DNA of 64,000 nt from JANXQE01 sp035651635 (GCA_035651635.1 DASRFK010000011.1:19855-83854); one strand, 5' to 3'. Shown: positions 42,117 through 51,511, counted from the stretch's first letter. Translations and numbers: made by a program. The notes: generated by a model from the sequence alone, not told the origin.

Positions 42117-43454
42117 ATGAACCGACGCGACATGCTCAAAGGAACCGGACTCGGCGCCGCCGCAGCTTTGCTGGGATGGTCCGCCCTTCCCTCCAAACTC
42201 AGGGCGGAGGAGGTGACCAAACCCATGAAAAGTCCGGGTCCGCTGAAGATCACAAAAGTGCGCGCCATTCTGACGGCGCCGCAGCCCAGAACGCGGTTCG
42301 TGGTGGTGAAGGTTGAAACGAGCGAGCCCGGTTTATACGGCCTGGGCTGCGCTACGTTCAACCAGCGACCGCTGCCAGTGAAGACAGCGGTGGACGAATA
42401 TCTCGACCCATTTTGCCGCGGCCGCGATGCAGAGAATATCGAGGATCTTTGGCAAACGGCCTACACCAGTTCTTACTGGCGCAACGGTCCGGTGCTGAAC
42501 AACGCGCTGAGCGGCCTGGACCAGGCGCTGTGGGACATCAAAGGAAAACGGGCTGGGATGCCAGTCTACCAACTGCTGGGCGGAAAATGCCGCTTCGCGG
42601 TGGATTGTTATACTCATTCGAGCGGACGGGATTTGGCGCAACTTGAAGACAGCGTGCGCGCCAATCTGGAGCGGGGTTTCCGGCATATCCGCATTCAACT
42701 CGGCGGCTACGGCTCACCCCATCTTTCGAGCAAAGCGGATTTTGAGGAGCAAAGCTTCGGTTTACCCGTGGAATCGCACATGGACGCACGGCCCTATCTC
42801 AATGCCGTGCCGAAGATGTTCGAGCATATTCGGAACAAATTCGGCGATGAACTGGAGCTCCTGCACGACATGCATGAGCGGGTCGAGCCGATCGCAGCTG
42901 TCAACCTGTGCAAGGAACTCGAGCGGTACCGGCCGTTTTTTATCGAGGATCCACTGCCGCCGGAGGCCAATAGCTATTTCAAAATGATTCGACAGCAGAC
43001 CAGCACGCCCATTGCCATGGGCGAGTTGTTCAACAATCCGCACGAGTGGGTCGGGCTGATCTCGGAGCGTCTGATTGATTTCATCCGGGTCCATATCTCA
43101 CAGGTCGGCGGCCTGACGGCCGCCCGCAAGATTGCCACCCTGGCGGAGTGGTTCCAAGTACGCACCGCCTGGCACGGCCCGGCCGATGTATCCCCAGTCG
43201 GCCACGCCGCGAACGCCCATTTGGATCTCGCCATTCACAATTTTGGGATTCAGGAGGCGGTGCAATTCAATCAGGCGACCCAGGACGTTTTTCCCGGCTT
43301 GCCCTCAATAAAGAATGGTTACATGTATATCACCGAGGCGCCAGGGTGGGGCGTGGACCTCAACGAGGAGCTGGCGAAAAAGTTTCCGCTGCCCGACGCC
43401 CCCGGTTATTGGCTGCCAACGCGCCGCAAAGACGGCACCGCGGTCAGGCCGTAA
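42117..43454 (+). CDS. Tat-exported enolase-superfamily dehydratase (ManD/RspA-like)
   Basis: 445 aa. Starts MNRRDMLKGTGLGAAAALLG, a Tat signal. Catalytic domain follows the mannonate dehydratase/RspA pattern: HIRIQLGGYG (R192, Y198), metal ligands D251 (LLHDMHERV, with H253), E277 (FIEDPLPPE), E303 (MGELFNNPHEW), spaced 26 and 26 as in the family, and RTAWHGPADVSPVGHAANAHLD. Sugar-acid dehydration is likely. Export is unusual for this family and suggests periplasmic action on an acid imported by the linked BASS carrier (inference). Confidence 0.9.
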   Translation: MNRRDMLKGTGLGAAAALLGWSALPSKLRAEEVTKPMKSPGPLKITKVRAILTAPQPRTRFVVVKVETSEPGLYGLGCATFNQRPLPVKTAVDEYLDPFCRGRDAENIEDLWQTAYTSSYWRNGPVLNNALSGLDQALWDIKGKRAGMPVYQLLGGKCRFAVDCYTHSSGRDLAQLEDSVRANLERGFRHIRIQLGGYGSPHLSSKADFEEQSFGLPVESHMDARPYLNAVPKMFEHIRNKFGDELELLHDMHERVEPIAAVNLCKELERYRPFFIEDPLPPEANSYFKMIRQQTSTPIAMGELFNNPHEWVGLISERLIDFIRVHISQVGGLTAARKIATLAEWFQVRTAWHGPADVSPVGHAANAHLDLAIHNFGIQEAVQFNQATQDVFPGLPSIKNGYMYITEAPGWGVDLNEELAKKFPLPDAPGYWLPTRRKDGTAVRP

Positions 43455-43596
43455 GCGGAATCCGGTGCCACTGCACTAAAGTCATTCAGCATAGCTGCCT
43501 TTGACTTTCCGAAGGCGGAAAGAAACACCGGGCATAGCACCCTATTGCGGTTGTAAACTCTGTGCGAGAGGATTGTGGCAAGTCATTCGATCGGGA

Positions 43597-45576
43597 GTGA
43601 AGTTCCACCGAAATCCGCTATGCTCGCCACCGCGACGGCTGGCTTTTGTTTGCGGCGTTCTCATCCTGGCGTTCCTCGCGAAGGAGATCTTGCTCGCCGA
43701 TGACACCTGGCTGTACGCGGTGCAAATCAGCGCCGTCATTCAAACCAACCCACCGCAGATAACGCTGCAATGGGAGCCGGACCAGTTCGGCGCCGACAGC
43801 TACGTCGTTTATCGCAAACTCAAGAGCGACACTGGCTGGGGGTCAGGAACACTTCTGCCCGGCACAAACACGAGTTTCACCGATACCACCGTTTCGCTCG
43901 GCGCGGCCTACGAGTACCAGATCATCAAGCACGCGACGCTGGGTTACACTGGCTACGGGTACATTTACGCCGGGATCGAAGCTCCATTGATGGAGACCCG
44001 CGGGACGGTGCTGCTCATGGTAGCGGCCGATACGGCTTCCCTGACGAATGAACTGGCGCGTTTGCAGCAGGATCTCATCGGCGACGGATGGTCCGTCATC
44101 CGACATGACGTTTCGTCCAACGACAGCCCGACGTTCGTCAGGAGCTTGATCCAAAGCGACTACGCTGCCGATCCCACGCATGTCCAATCGGTTTTTCTTC
44201 TGGGCCATGTGCCGGTGGTTATGTCGGGCGATCTCGATTATGACTCTCATGGCGCCAGAGCCTTGCCGGCCGATGGGTTTTACGGCGATCTGACCGGCGA
44301 CTGGTCTCTGGACCAGGACCCGACGAATCGGCCGAGTTACTTCCCGGCTCAGATCCAATTGATGGTTGGGCGGGTCGACTTCTTTGACATGCCTGGCATC
44401 GGGTCCCCTTCCCCCTGGCCGAATGAGACTGAACTGCTGCGAAGGTATCTGAACAAAGATCATGCGTGGCGCCACAAACAAATCGTCGTTCCCCGGCGCG
44501 CCTTAATGGCCAACCGTGTGGGTGACTTTGACGGCCAGGCATATGCCGCCAGCGGCTACCGCAACTTCGAGCCGTTTGTCGGGCCGGGCAACATAACCGA
44601 GGCGAACGTTTCGGATTCGGCAGCGGCGGAACAGCGCTGGATCGCACTGGCCACCAACAGTGCCTGGCTATGGAGTTACGGCTGCGGTGGCGGCCAGGAC
44701 ACGGTCATCAGTCAATTGGGCACACACGACACCTATCATGACGTCTGGAGCACGGACATTGTCGGTCAGGATGCCAAAGTGGTCTTTTCAATGTTCTTTG
44801 GCAGTCATTTTGGTGATTGGACGCGGACCGACAACATTATGCGCGCCGCCTTGGCGACTCCGAGTGTGGGACTCACCGCCTGCATCGTGGGATTGCCCCA
44901 TTGGTTCTGCCATCATATGGCCTTGGGTGAAACCATCGGCTATGCGACGCGGTTGACCATGAACAACACTTCACTCTACCAGAACCAAAGTAATGCGCTG
45001 CCCCGCGCCGTCTTTATCAACCTCTTGGGCGATCCCACGTTGAGGATGGAGTCGGTGGCTCCGGTGTCGGCCCTTTCGGGTTCGAGCAACAATGCCGCCA
45101 TAACTCTCACCTGGTCGCCTTCCTCCGATCGGGTCGTGGGATATCACGTATACCGATCAACTGCTCCCACCGGGCCCTTCGCCCGATTAACCGATTCGCC
45201 GGTTCAAGCGACGTCCTTCACGGATTCTACATCTTCGCAGAAAGGCAACCTCACGTATATGGTTCGCGCCATCGCTTTGCAGCAAAACCCCAGTGGATCG
45301 TATTTCAATGCCAGCGAGGGTATCTTTATTCAACTGGATGCGGGTGCCGCCAGCAGACCCGCGCCAACTTTAATCTCGGCCCAGCTTCGCCCGGGCAGCC
45401 TGGAACTAACCTGGAGCAGCCAGCCCAACGAAGTGTACCGAGTACAGGCGGCTTCCTCACTGAAACCAGCCGATTGGGCCAACCTGGGCCCACCACTAAC
45501 CGCCGCTGGGGGGACCACGACTTATACCGACACCAATGTAGCGCCCGCACGTTTTTACCGAGTCCTCACCCAGTAG
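43597..45576 (+). CDS. Large secreted protein, C25-peptidase-like fold with FN3-type modules (paralogue B)
   Basis: 659 aa from the GTG at 43597, preferred because it directly precedes the signal peptide (RRLAFVCGVLILAFLAKEILLA); the frame is open from a TTG at 43501. Domain order as paralogue A: FN3-like (PPQITLQWEPDQFGADSYVVYRK), C25-like (VFLLGHVPVV, GDLTGDW, IQLMVGRVDFFDM, LWSYGCGGGQDT, FSMFFGSHFGDW, GDPTLRM), FN3-like, and the ending RFYRVLTQ. The cysteine and histidine replacements at the C25 dyad positions are the same in both copies, so they are conserved. Confidence 0.75.
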   Translation: MKFHRNPLCSPPRRLAFVCGVLILAFLAKEILLADDTWLYAVQISAVIQTNPPQITLQWEPDQFGADSYVVYRKLKSDTGWGSGTLLPGTNTSFTDTTVSLGAAYEYQIIKHATLGYTGYGYIYAGIEAPLMETRGTVLLMVAADTASLTNELARLQQDLIGDGWSVIRHDVSSNDSPTFVRSLIQSDYAADPTHVQSVFLLGHVPVVMSGDLDYDSHGARALPADGFYGDLTGDWSLDQDPTNRPSYFPAQIQLMVGRVDFFDMPGIGSPSPWPNETELLRRYLNKDHAWRHKQIVVPRRALMANRVGDFDGQAYAASGYRNFEPFVGPGNITEANVSDSAAAEQRWIALATNSAWLWSYGCGGGQDTVISQLGTHDTYHDVWSTDIVGQDAKVVFSMFFGSHFGDWTRTDNIMRAALATPSVGLTACIVGLPHWFCHHMALGETIGYATRLTMNNTSLYQNQSNALPRAVFINLLGDPTLRMESVAPVSALSGSSNNAAITLTWSPSSDRVVGYHVYRSTAPTGPFARLTDSPVQATSFTDSTSSQKGNLTYMVRAIALQQNPSGSYFNASEGIFIQLDAGAASRPAPTLISAQLRPGSLELTWSSQPNEVYRVQAASSLKPADWANLGPPLTAAGGTTTYTDTNVAPARFYRVLTQ

Positions 45577-45599
45577 CTCAGAGCTTGGTTTAGAATTCG

Positions 45600-45660
45600 G
45601 TTTGGAGTCCCGGCTTCAGGCGGTTTTGGCGCCGGACCGCCTAAAGGCGGGACTCCAAAC
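45600..45660. repeat. Near-perfect hairpin repeat following paralogue B
   Basis: Left arm GTTTGGAGTCCCGGCTTCAG plus GCGG pairs with right arm CCGCC plus TAAAGGCGGGACTCCAAAC; 22 of 24 positions match, with a 13-base loop. Located 23 bases after the stop codon of paralogue B, in the same relative place as the copy after paralogue A. Could terminate transcription in both directions although no T tract is present. Confidence 0.8.
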
Positions 45661-45785
45661 CCCATTCGCCCATGCCAAGGTCGGTATTTTCAAAACACGT
45701 TCTCGGCAATCAATCGTCGTTAGCCGCTCTGGTCGTGAAATCGGCTAATGCGTTCCGCAAAGCGTCCTGCTATAAAGTATCGGAC

Positions 45786-47486
45786 ATGTACCGGGCCGTG
45801 GCACTGTTTGTTGTTTCGATGCTGACCGGAGCGCGATTGAGCGCCCAGTCGGCAGTTACTTTCAACAAGGACATCGCGCCATTGGTCTTTGAGCATTGTG
45901 CCGGTTGCCATCGATCCGGTCAGAGCGGCCCTTTTCCGCTGCTGACCTACAGCGAGGTTAAAGCCAAAAGGAGGAAAATCGGCAAAGCCATTGAGGCACG
46001 CGAAATGCCACCCTGGCTTCCCGCCGGAGAATTCGGCCAATTTCTGGGAGACCGCCGCCTCTCATCGGAACAGATCGAAGTATTCCAGCAATGGTTAGGG
46101 TCTGGAATGCCGGAAGGGGCACCGGGGGATTTGCCGCCGCGGCCGAAGTGGGATGAGGAGTGGCAATTGGGCAAGCCTGACCTGGTAGTGCAAATGCCGA
46201 AAAAATTCAGATTGCAGGCCGGCGGACAGGACGTTTATCGGAATTTTGTAATTCCCGTTCCCTTGCAGAAGCCGCGATATGTGCGGGCAGTCGAGTTTGA
46301 GCCGGACAACCGACGGATCGTCCACCACGCCTTTGTCCGAGTGGACTCTTCCGGAGAGGTGCGCCGCCTGGAGGGAACTGAGGGACAGCCCGGTTTTGAG
46401 GGGATGACCGTGCCGGAGAGCGTGAAGATGCCCAGCGGCTATTTCTTGAGTTATCAACCCGGAAAAATGCCCGCCGCCGAACCGCCTGGGTTCGGCTGGA
46501 CGTTAAACCCGGGGCAGGACCTGGTCGTGCAGATGCACCTTCGGCCGACGGGCCAACCCGAGGAACTTCAGGCGCGGGTCGGTTTGTACTTCACGGATAT
46601 TCCACCAACCAATACCACCATGGTGTTTGCTTTGAGTTCGCTCACGATCGATCTGCCTCCCGAAGCAACCAACTGTGTCGTCGAGGACAGCTTCACGATG
46701 CCGGTGGACGGTGAGCTATTATCCGTGCTGCCCCATACGCATTACCTGGGTAAACGGTTAGAAGGGATGGCCACACTTCCGGATGGCAAGACTCAGCAAT
46801 TGTTGCTGATCCCAAATTGGGATTTTAACTGGCAGGGCGACTATCGCTATTCACATCCGGTTCACGTGCCGGCGGGAACGCTGCTGCAAATGCGCTACGT
46901 TTTCGATAACTCGGCGGCCAACCCGGCCAATCCTAACCGCCCGACCAGGGAAGTGCTTTGCGGACCGCAATCGTCCGATGAAATGGCCGAGTTATGGTTC
47001 CAGGTCCTGCTGCACGGGACGAATGACGCCACCCGTTTAGCGGATGCGTGCAATGAGAAGAATATCCGAATGTTCGCCGGGTACGACCAGTTTCGATTGA
47101 AACGCAACCCGAGGAACGCCAAGGCGCGCAGCGAGCTGGGCTTCACACAATGGACGCACGGCCAGGTGCAGCAGGCCATGGAATCGTTCCGGGAGGCGGC
47201 GGCCGACGATCCAACCTTCGATCAGCCCCATTACTACCTTGGGGTCATTTACCGCACCCAGAACAAGCTTCTTGAGGCTCAGACAGAGCTCGAAAAGGCC
47301 ATTCAGCTTAATCCCAAAAACGCGCGAGCGTACGGCAACCTGGCCTTTGTGTTCTGGGATTCAGGGAAGCTGGAGCGCGCCGAGCGGAGCATTCGCGCAG
47401 CGGTGAAGCTGGATCCAACCGATCGCCTGGCGCGCGAGACACTAGACAAGATCTTACAGTTGCGCGCTTCGGCCAACGGCCACTGA
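45786..47486 (+). CDS. Monohaem c / PHM-like copper monooxygenase / TPR fusion protein
   Basis: 566 aa from ATG 45786, which opens a signal peptide (MYRAVALFVVSMLTGARLSA). Residues 22-120 are a planctomycete-type cytochrome c-like module with C38-AG-C41-H42 (FEHCAGCHRSGQSGPFPLLTYSEV). Residues about 140-440 match the copper type II ascorbate-dependent monooxygenase/PHM-like fold, with histidines in RRIVHHAFVRV, VVQMHLRPTG and LPHTHYLGKR. Residues about 455-560 are three TPRs (HYYLGVIYRTQNKLLEAQTELEKAIQLNPK...). Predicted periplasmic redox protein; substrate unknown. Confidence 0.85.
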   Translation: MYRAVALFVVSMLTGARLSAQSAVTFNKDIAPLVFEHCAGCHRSGQSGPFPLLTYSEVKAKRRKIGKAIEAREMPPWLPAGEFGQFLGDRRLSSEQIEVFQQWLGSGMPEGAPGDLPPRPKWDEEWQLGKPDLVVQMPKKFRLQAGGQDVYRNFVIPVPLQKPRYVRAVEFEPDNRRIVHHAFVRVDSSGEVRRLEGTEGQPGFEGMTVPESVKMPSGYFLSYQPGKMPAAEPPGFGWTLNPGQDLVVQMHLRPTGQPEELQARVGLYFTDIPPTNTTMVFALSSLTIDLPPEATNCVVEDSFTMPVDGELLSVLPHTHYLGKRLEGMATLPDGKTQQLLLIPNWDFNWQGDYRYSHPVHVPAGTLLQMRYVFDNSAANPANPNRPTREVLCGPQSSDEMAELWFQVLLHGTNDATRLADACNEKNIRMFAGYDQFRLKRNPRNAKARSELGFTQWTHGQVQQAMESFREAAADDPTFDQPHYYLGVIYRTQNKLLEAQTELEKAIQLNPKNARAYGNLAFVFWDSGKLERAERSIRAAVKLDPTDRLARETLDKILQLRASANGH

Positions 47487-47623
47487 GCGCTTTAAAAATG
47501 CGCGGGCCAAAGCAGCTTTCGCGTGACCGTGCTGAGATTCAAGAGAGTTTCAAAAAAGTGCCCGCTTCGTTACCTCGATGGCTATTATTTCCAAACAGGC
47601 TCTGAGGTCGGCGTGCCGTTGGT

Positions 47624-48661
47624 CTACCGCAAACGGCAACCATTTTGCCGGGTACTTCTCTGAATGCCGCACCCGCTGCGAGCAGGCCTGAGAGCGCCGA
47701 TCGAGCCAACCCTGCGAATTTTGATCTGCTCGCCAGCGCACGCCATTGCCGCGCCTGAAGCCGGGATTCCACCAGCGCCAGTTTGATAGGATGCCCGCTC
47801 AAGGATCTCCGGCGCGATTTTCGGATAGTCACAGAAGACGATCGGAGAGGAGAGCATTGTATCGCGCTCGCGAAGACGGCCGTCGCCGACGAGCACCGGC
47901 CAGGTCCCCAGGTTGCGACAAGATTTGGCAGCGTGTCGGTACTGCGGCATGGGGGCGAGCAATGACACGAACTCCGCTCCATCGACGCTTAAGACCGTGT
48001 GGGTTGAGGACAACGTCTGCAGCCGGACCGGCTCGGGTTCTTCAGGGTCGATGGGCGGAACCCAAGTGTGATTGAAAACCCGGGCAGCCACTTTCAAGAG
48101 ATGCGGCCCGGCGGGTACGGCGCTTACTTCAACGGTGCCAGTGATGGCTTCCTGCCGCCGGCGTATGAAGCCGATCACCGTCTCATCACGCACAATGGGC
48201 TGCATCAACACGCTTTGCGGAAATTGGAAACGAATTTCATACTTTACCGAGCTCGATACCCTGAGCCGAAAGCTCGGCAGCTCGACACGTCGCTCGACCG
48301 ACTCCTCGCAGCTCTGCAACAGCCCCTTTCCAAGTGTGAATTCGGGAACGCATTCAAACGGCGGAGCGTTAAGGATGGAGACGGGAGGGGCCTCATCGAG
48401 CAGCTCAATTTCGCGGAGGATGGGATGAAGGAAGCGCACGCTCGCCTTGAGGCTGGCCTTCTCGGCGAGCTCGACCAGACATTCGGTTTGGATCAAGCAT
48501 GGTTGAGCGCCATTGTGATGGCGGCTGTACGTATCGGGATAAAGGCAGCCCAGCTTGCACGGCTCGGGGCGGTTGCGATTGGACTGAGGCCGGTAGGGAT
48601 AGAGGAGATGGCCCTCGTAGAGCACTGCCTCGACGATCTGGTCAATCAAGGTCGAGTTCAT
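47624..48661 (-). pseudogene. Truncated paralogue of the 468-aa hydrogenase-operon protein
   Basis: 345 codons from ATG 48661 (MNSTLIDQIVEAVLYEGHLLYPYRPQSNRNR). About 295 residues align throughout with the protein at 55155-56561 up to LSSPIVFCDYPKIAPE; then homology stops and about 50 residues of unrelated Gly/Arg/Ser-rich sequence precede the stop, where the full copy has some 170 more residues. Of the CGLC pair in the full copy only the second cysteine is kept (AAKSCRNLGTWPVL). Either a degraded gene or a shortened functional form; last gene of the operon. Confidence 0.7.
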
Positions 48662-48860
48662 TTTCAGGTTACCTCGTGATTCTGAGCGAATGCCACCAGA
48701 GGACGACTCGCGCGGCTGAGTAGGATTGTCAGTTGCAGGTCTAGCACTTTTACGCGTCCACTTTCCAGGTTCCCTGCGTGGCTTAGCAGGCAGTGTCAAG
48801 GATAAAGCGGAAGCCCCGGCAAGTTTATGGGGTATTTTCCTACTCGTTTCGGGATCCGGT

Positions 48861-49490
48861 TCAGACGACGTCTTCTTCTCCCAACGCAAGGTGAATCAGG
48901 TCCCATGCCACATGAACCAGCGTGGCGTGAACCTCCTGAATCCGATGAATGCTATAGGAGGGAACGATAAAGGCGTAGTCCGCAATCTCAGCCAACCGCC
49001 CACCATCCTTGCCCAGCCAGGCAACGGTCAACATGTTCTTCTCGCGCGCGGTCTCAACGGCATAGATGAGATTCGGGGATTTCCCGCTGGTGCTAACCAC
49101 CAGGGCCATGTCACCTGGTTGTCCCAGCAATTGGAGCTGATTGACAAAAACCCGGGTGTAATCAATGTCATTGCTGATCGCGGTTATAGTTGCAACGTCG
49201 GTCATCAGTGGAATCACCGGGAAGGCCCGGCGTTTCTCGATGATCGGATGCGTGAATTCGACGCTGAAATGCAACGCATCGCATAGACTGCCGCCGTTAC
49301 CCATCACTAATAGTTTTTTGCCGGCCGAAAAGCGTTGAGCCATCTCACGGGTCATGGCCTCAATCTGCTCGGCGTAACGGCTGAAGAATTTCTCCTTCAT
49401 CTCGACGCTCTCGGCGCATTTGCGCAGGATCTTGTCCCGGAAAGGCTCGCGGGTTCTGTCCACGACCGGAAGCTGAGGGATGGCATTCAT
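48861..49490 (-). CDS. SIS-domain isomerase-like protein of hyp cluster (GmhA-like)
   Basis: 209 aa. Sugar isomerase fold: KKLLVMGNGGSLCDALHFSVEFTHP (phosphosugar loop), GDMALVVSTSGKSPNLIYAVETAREKNM, IADYAFIVPSYSIHRIQEVHATLVHVAWDLIH. Resembles sedoheptulose 7-phosphate isomerases, but proteins of this type recur inside hydrogenase maturation clusters, where their role is unknown. Starts 10 bases after hypD in transcription order. Confidence 0.9.
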   Translation of the reverse strand: MNAIPQLPVVDRTREPFRDKILRKCAESVEMKEKFFSRYAEQIEAMTREMAQRFSAGKKLLVMGNGGSLCDALHFSVEFTHPIIEKRRAFPVIPLMTDVATITAISNDIDYTRVFVNQLQLLGQPGDMALVVSTSGKSPNLIYAVETAREKNMLTVAWLGKDGGRLAEIADYAFIVPSYSIHRIQEVHATLVHVAWDLIHLALGEEDVV

Positions 49491-49500
49491 GGATCCAGCG

Positions 49501-50622
49501 TCAGCCTAAGGGAGCCAACTCCTTGGGCTCGAGAGCCAGGTGGCGGCCATAGGCATGGTAAGCCGCGCAAGCGCCTTCAGCCGAAACCATGGTCGCCCCC
49601 AGGGGATGTTCCGGGTTGCACTGCTTGCCAAAAGCGGGACAGTCCGTCGGCTTTTTGATCCCTTTTAAGACCATTCCACTGATGCAAATCGAGGGCTCTT
49701 TGGTATCAATTTCCTTTACGTCAAAAATGCGCTCGGCGTCATGGTCGCGAAATTCCCAACGCAATTTGTAGCCACTTTTCGGGATCGAACCTACGCCGCG
49801 CCATTTGCGGTCGCAAACCTCGAACACTTTGCCGATCAATTCCTGCGCCGCGCGGTTGCCCTCCCGTCGCACCACGCGCGGATAGGCATTTTCGACGTCT
49901 GCCCGCCCTTGTTCCAACTGGCGAATGGCGCACAAGACCCCTTGGAGCAAGTCGATCGGTTCAAAACCAGTAATGACAATGGGAACCTTGAACCGCGCGG
50001 CGATGGGTTCGTACTCCCGGTAACCCATTACCGTGCAGACGTGTCCCGGTCCCAGGAAACCCTGTACCCGGTTGAGCGGGGACTGCAAAATTGAGGCGAT
50101 GGACGGAGGCACCAGCACGTGGGAAACCAGAACGGAAAAGTTGTGAACCTGCTGCCGTTTGGCTTGCCAGACCGCCATGGCGTTTGCCGGTGCAGTGGTC
50201 TCAAAGCCGATCGCAAAAAACACAACCTTTCTATCCGGATTTTGCCGGGCGATCTTCAGGCAATCGATGGGTGAATAGACGATCCGGATGTCGGCGCCTT
50301 GCGATTTGAGCAGGAGCAAATCTCCTTTTGAACCGGGAACGCGAAGCATGTCCCCAAACGAGCAGAAAATCACCTCCGGTCGCCGCGCAACTGCATGCGC
50401 CTTATCGATCATTTCAAGGGAAGTCACGCACACGGGGCACCCAGGACCGTGCACCAACTCGATGCCGTCAGGCAGCAGGCGGTCCAGCCCGTATTTGACA
50501 ATACTATGAGTTTGGCCGCCACAGACCTCCATTAAAACCCACGGCCGCGTCGCTTCGCGCCGAATCTCTTGGAGAATCCTGTTCGCCACTTCCTCGTTTC
50601 GATACTCGTCCAGGTATTTCAT
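49501..50622 (-). CDS. hypD: [NiFe]-hydrogenase maturation protein HypD
   Basis: 373 aa, full length. Conserved cysteines: C34 in LMEVCGGQTHS, C62 and C65 in GPGCPVCVTS, and the C-terminal cluster set in ICISGMVLKGIKKPTDCPAFGKQCNPEHPLGATMVSAEGACAAY. HypD with HypC carries the Fe(CN)2CO unit to the large subunit. Its start overlaps hypC by 4 bases. Confidence 0.97.
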   Translation of the reverse strand: MKYLDEYRNEEVANRILQEIRREATRPWVLMEVCGGQTHSIVKYGLDRLLPDGIELVHGPGCPVCVTSLEMIDKAHAVARRPEVIFCSFGDMLRVPGSKGDLLLLKSQGADIRIVYSPIDCLKIARQNPDRKVVFFAIGFETTAPANAMAVWQAKRQQVHNFSVLVSHVLVPPSIASILQSPLNRVQGFLGPGHVCTVMGYREYEPIAARFKVPIVITGFEPIDLLQGVLCAIRQLEQGRADVENAYPRVVRREGNRAAQELIGKVFEVCDRKWRGVGSIPKSGYKLRWEFRDHDAERIFDVKEIDTKEPSICISGMVLKGIKKPTDCPAFGKQCNPEHPLGATMVSAEGACAAYHAYGRHLALEPKELAPLG

Positions 50623-50906
50623 GGCGATGGTCCAGAGCTTTGGATCGGCTTTAGCTCGGTTTCGACCTGCAATTCCGTCAGTTGATTGAGTTCATCGAGC
50701 GCTTCATAGGTTCGGCGAGCCTGCTCGGGGTCAACCTTGCTCAGCGCAAAGCCGACGTGGACCAGAATGTAATCGCCACAGCTCACCTCAGGCGTGTACT
50801 CGAGGCACACTTGTTTAACGATGCCCCCAAAACTGGCCTTGCCCATTCGCACGCCGGCGTCGTCCTGTTGGATCTCGATGACCTTACCGGGAATGGCTAA
50901 ACACAT
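50619..50906 (-). CDS. hypC: [NiFe]-hydrogenase maturation chaperone HypC
   Basis: 95 aa. N-terminal MCLAIPGKVIEI with essential C2, then ILVHVGFALSKVD with the conserved histidine. HypC passes the iron unit from HypD to the large-subunit precursor. The start is 1 base beyond the stop of the NifU-domain gene and the end overlaps hypD. Confidence 0.96.
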   Translation of the reverse strand: MCLAIPGKVIEIQQDDAGVRMGKASFGGIVKQVCLEYTPEVSCGDYILVHVGFALSKVDPEQARRTYEALDELNQLTELQVETELKPIQSSGPSP

Positions 50907-50907
50907 A

Positions 50908-51498
50908 TCATGAGACGGAATGGGTTGGCGCGTTATCCACCTCGAACCCCATCAAATCGGGGCAGGCCTGTTCGATGGCCTGCCGCAAGGCCAATTCCAA
51001 AGTGATGGAAGAGGAAGGGCAAGTCTGGCAGGCGCCCTGGAGTCGAAAGCGGGCGACGTCATTTTCCAGGCTGATCAATTGCACGTTGCCACCATGGCTT
51101 TCCATGTAGGGGCGAACCTTCTCCATCGCCTGGTTCAGCCGCGTTCGCAGGTCCAGCGGATGCAGTCCATGAATCAGCAGCAGGCCTCGGACCGTTGGGT
51201 CCTCGACGATCTGAGCATAAACGTGTTCACCGGCCGTGCCGGAAGCCTGCACCACGCGCAGCAGCCTGGCCAGGCCATCCCCATAAAACGCGAGCAGCGA
51301 CTGCAGGCACTCGTGCACCGTTGCGCGCGCCACCGGATCCCGCAGTTGCTCGACCTGCTGGATTAATTGCTGGAGCTTGCGGCCTTCCTGCAAGAGGTCC
51401 TTTGGCGGAGAGGACGGCGCGGCGCGGTGGAGCGAATCGGGCTGTGCCGCCGCGCTCTGCGGCACAGCGTTTGATATCGGCGATAGTTCTGTAATCAC
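50908..51498 (-). CDS. NifU C-terminal-domain protein of hydrogenase operon
   Basis: 196 aa. Residues 1-110 are helical with no familiar motif (LLQEGRKLQQLIQQVEQLRDPVARATVHECLQSLLAFYGDGLARLL). Residues about 115-185 are a NifU C-terminal/Nfu domain: AMEKVRPYMESHGGNVQLISLENDVARFRLQGACQTCPSSSITLELALRQAIEQACPDL, with the C-x-x-C that binds a transferable 4Fe-4S cluster. Likely delivers a cluster to the small subunit (inference). Lies 13 bases after the large-subunit gene. Confidence 0.9.
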   Translation of the reverse strand: MITELSPISNAVPQSAAAQPDSLHRAAPSSPPKDLLQEGRKLQQLIQQVEQLRDPVARATVHECLQSLLAFYGDGLARLLRVVQASGTAGEHVYAQIVEDPTVRGLLLIHGLHPLDLRTRLNQAMEKVRPYMESHGGNVQLISLENDVARFRLQGACQTCPSSSITLELALRQAIEQACPDLMGFEVDNAPTHSVS

Positions 51499-51511
51499 GT
51501 AACGCGGGTTC

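Noticed and set aside
47539..47840. Other minus-strand frames after the break in the truncated paralogue, as a frameshifted C-terminus
   Set aside because: None of the three frames resumes similarity to the C-terminal half of the full copy, so a simple frameshift does not explain the truncation.
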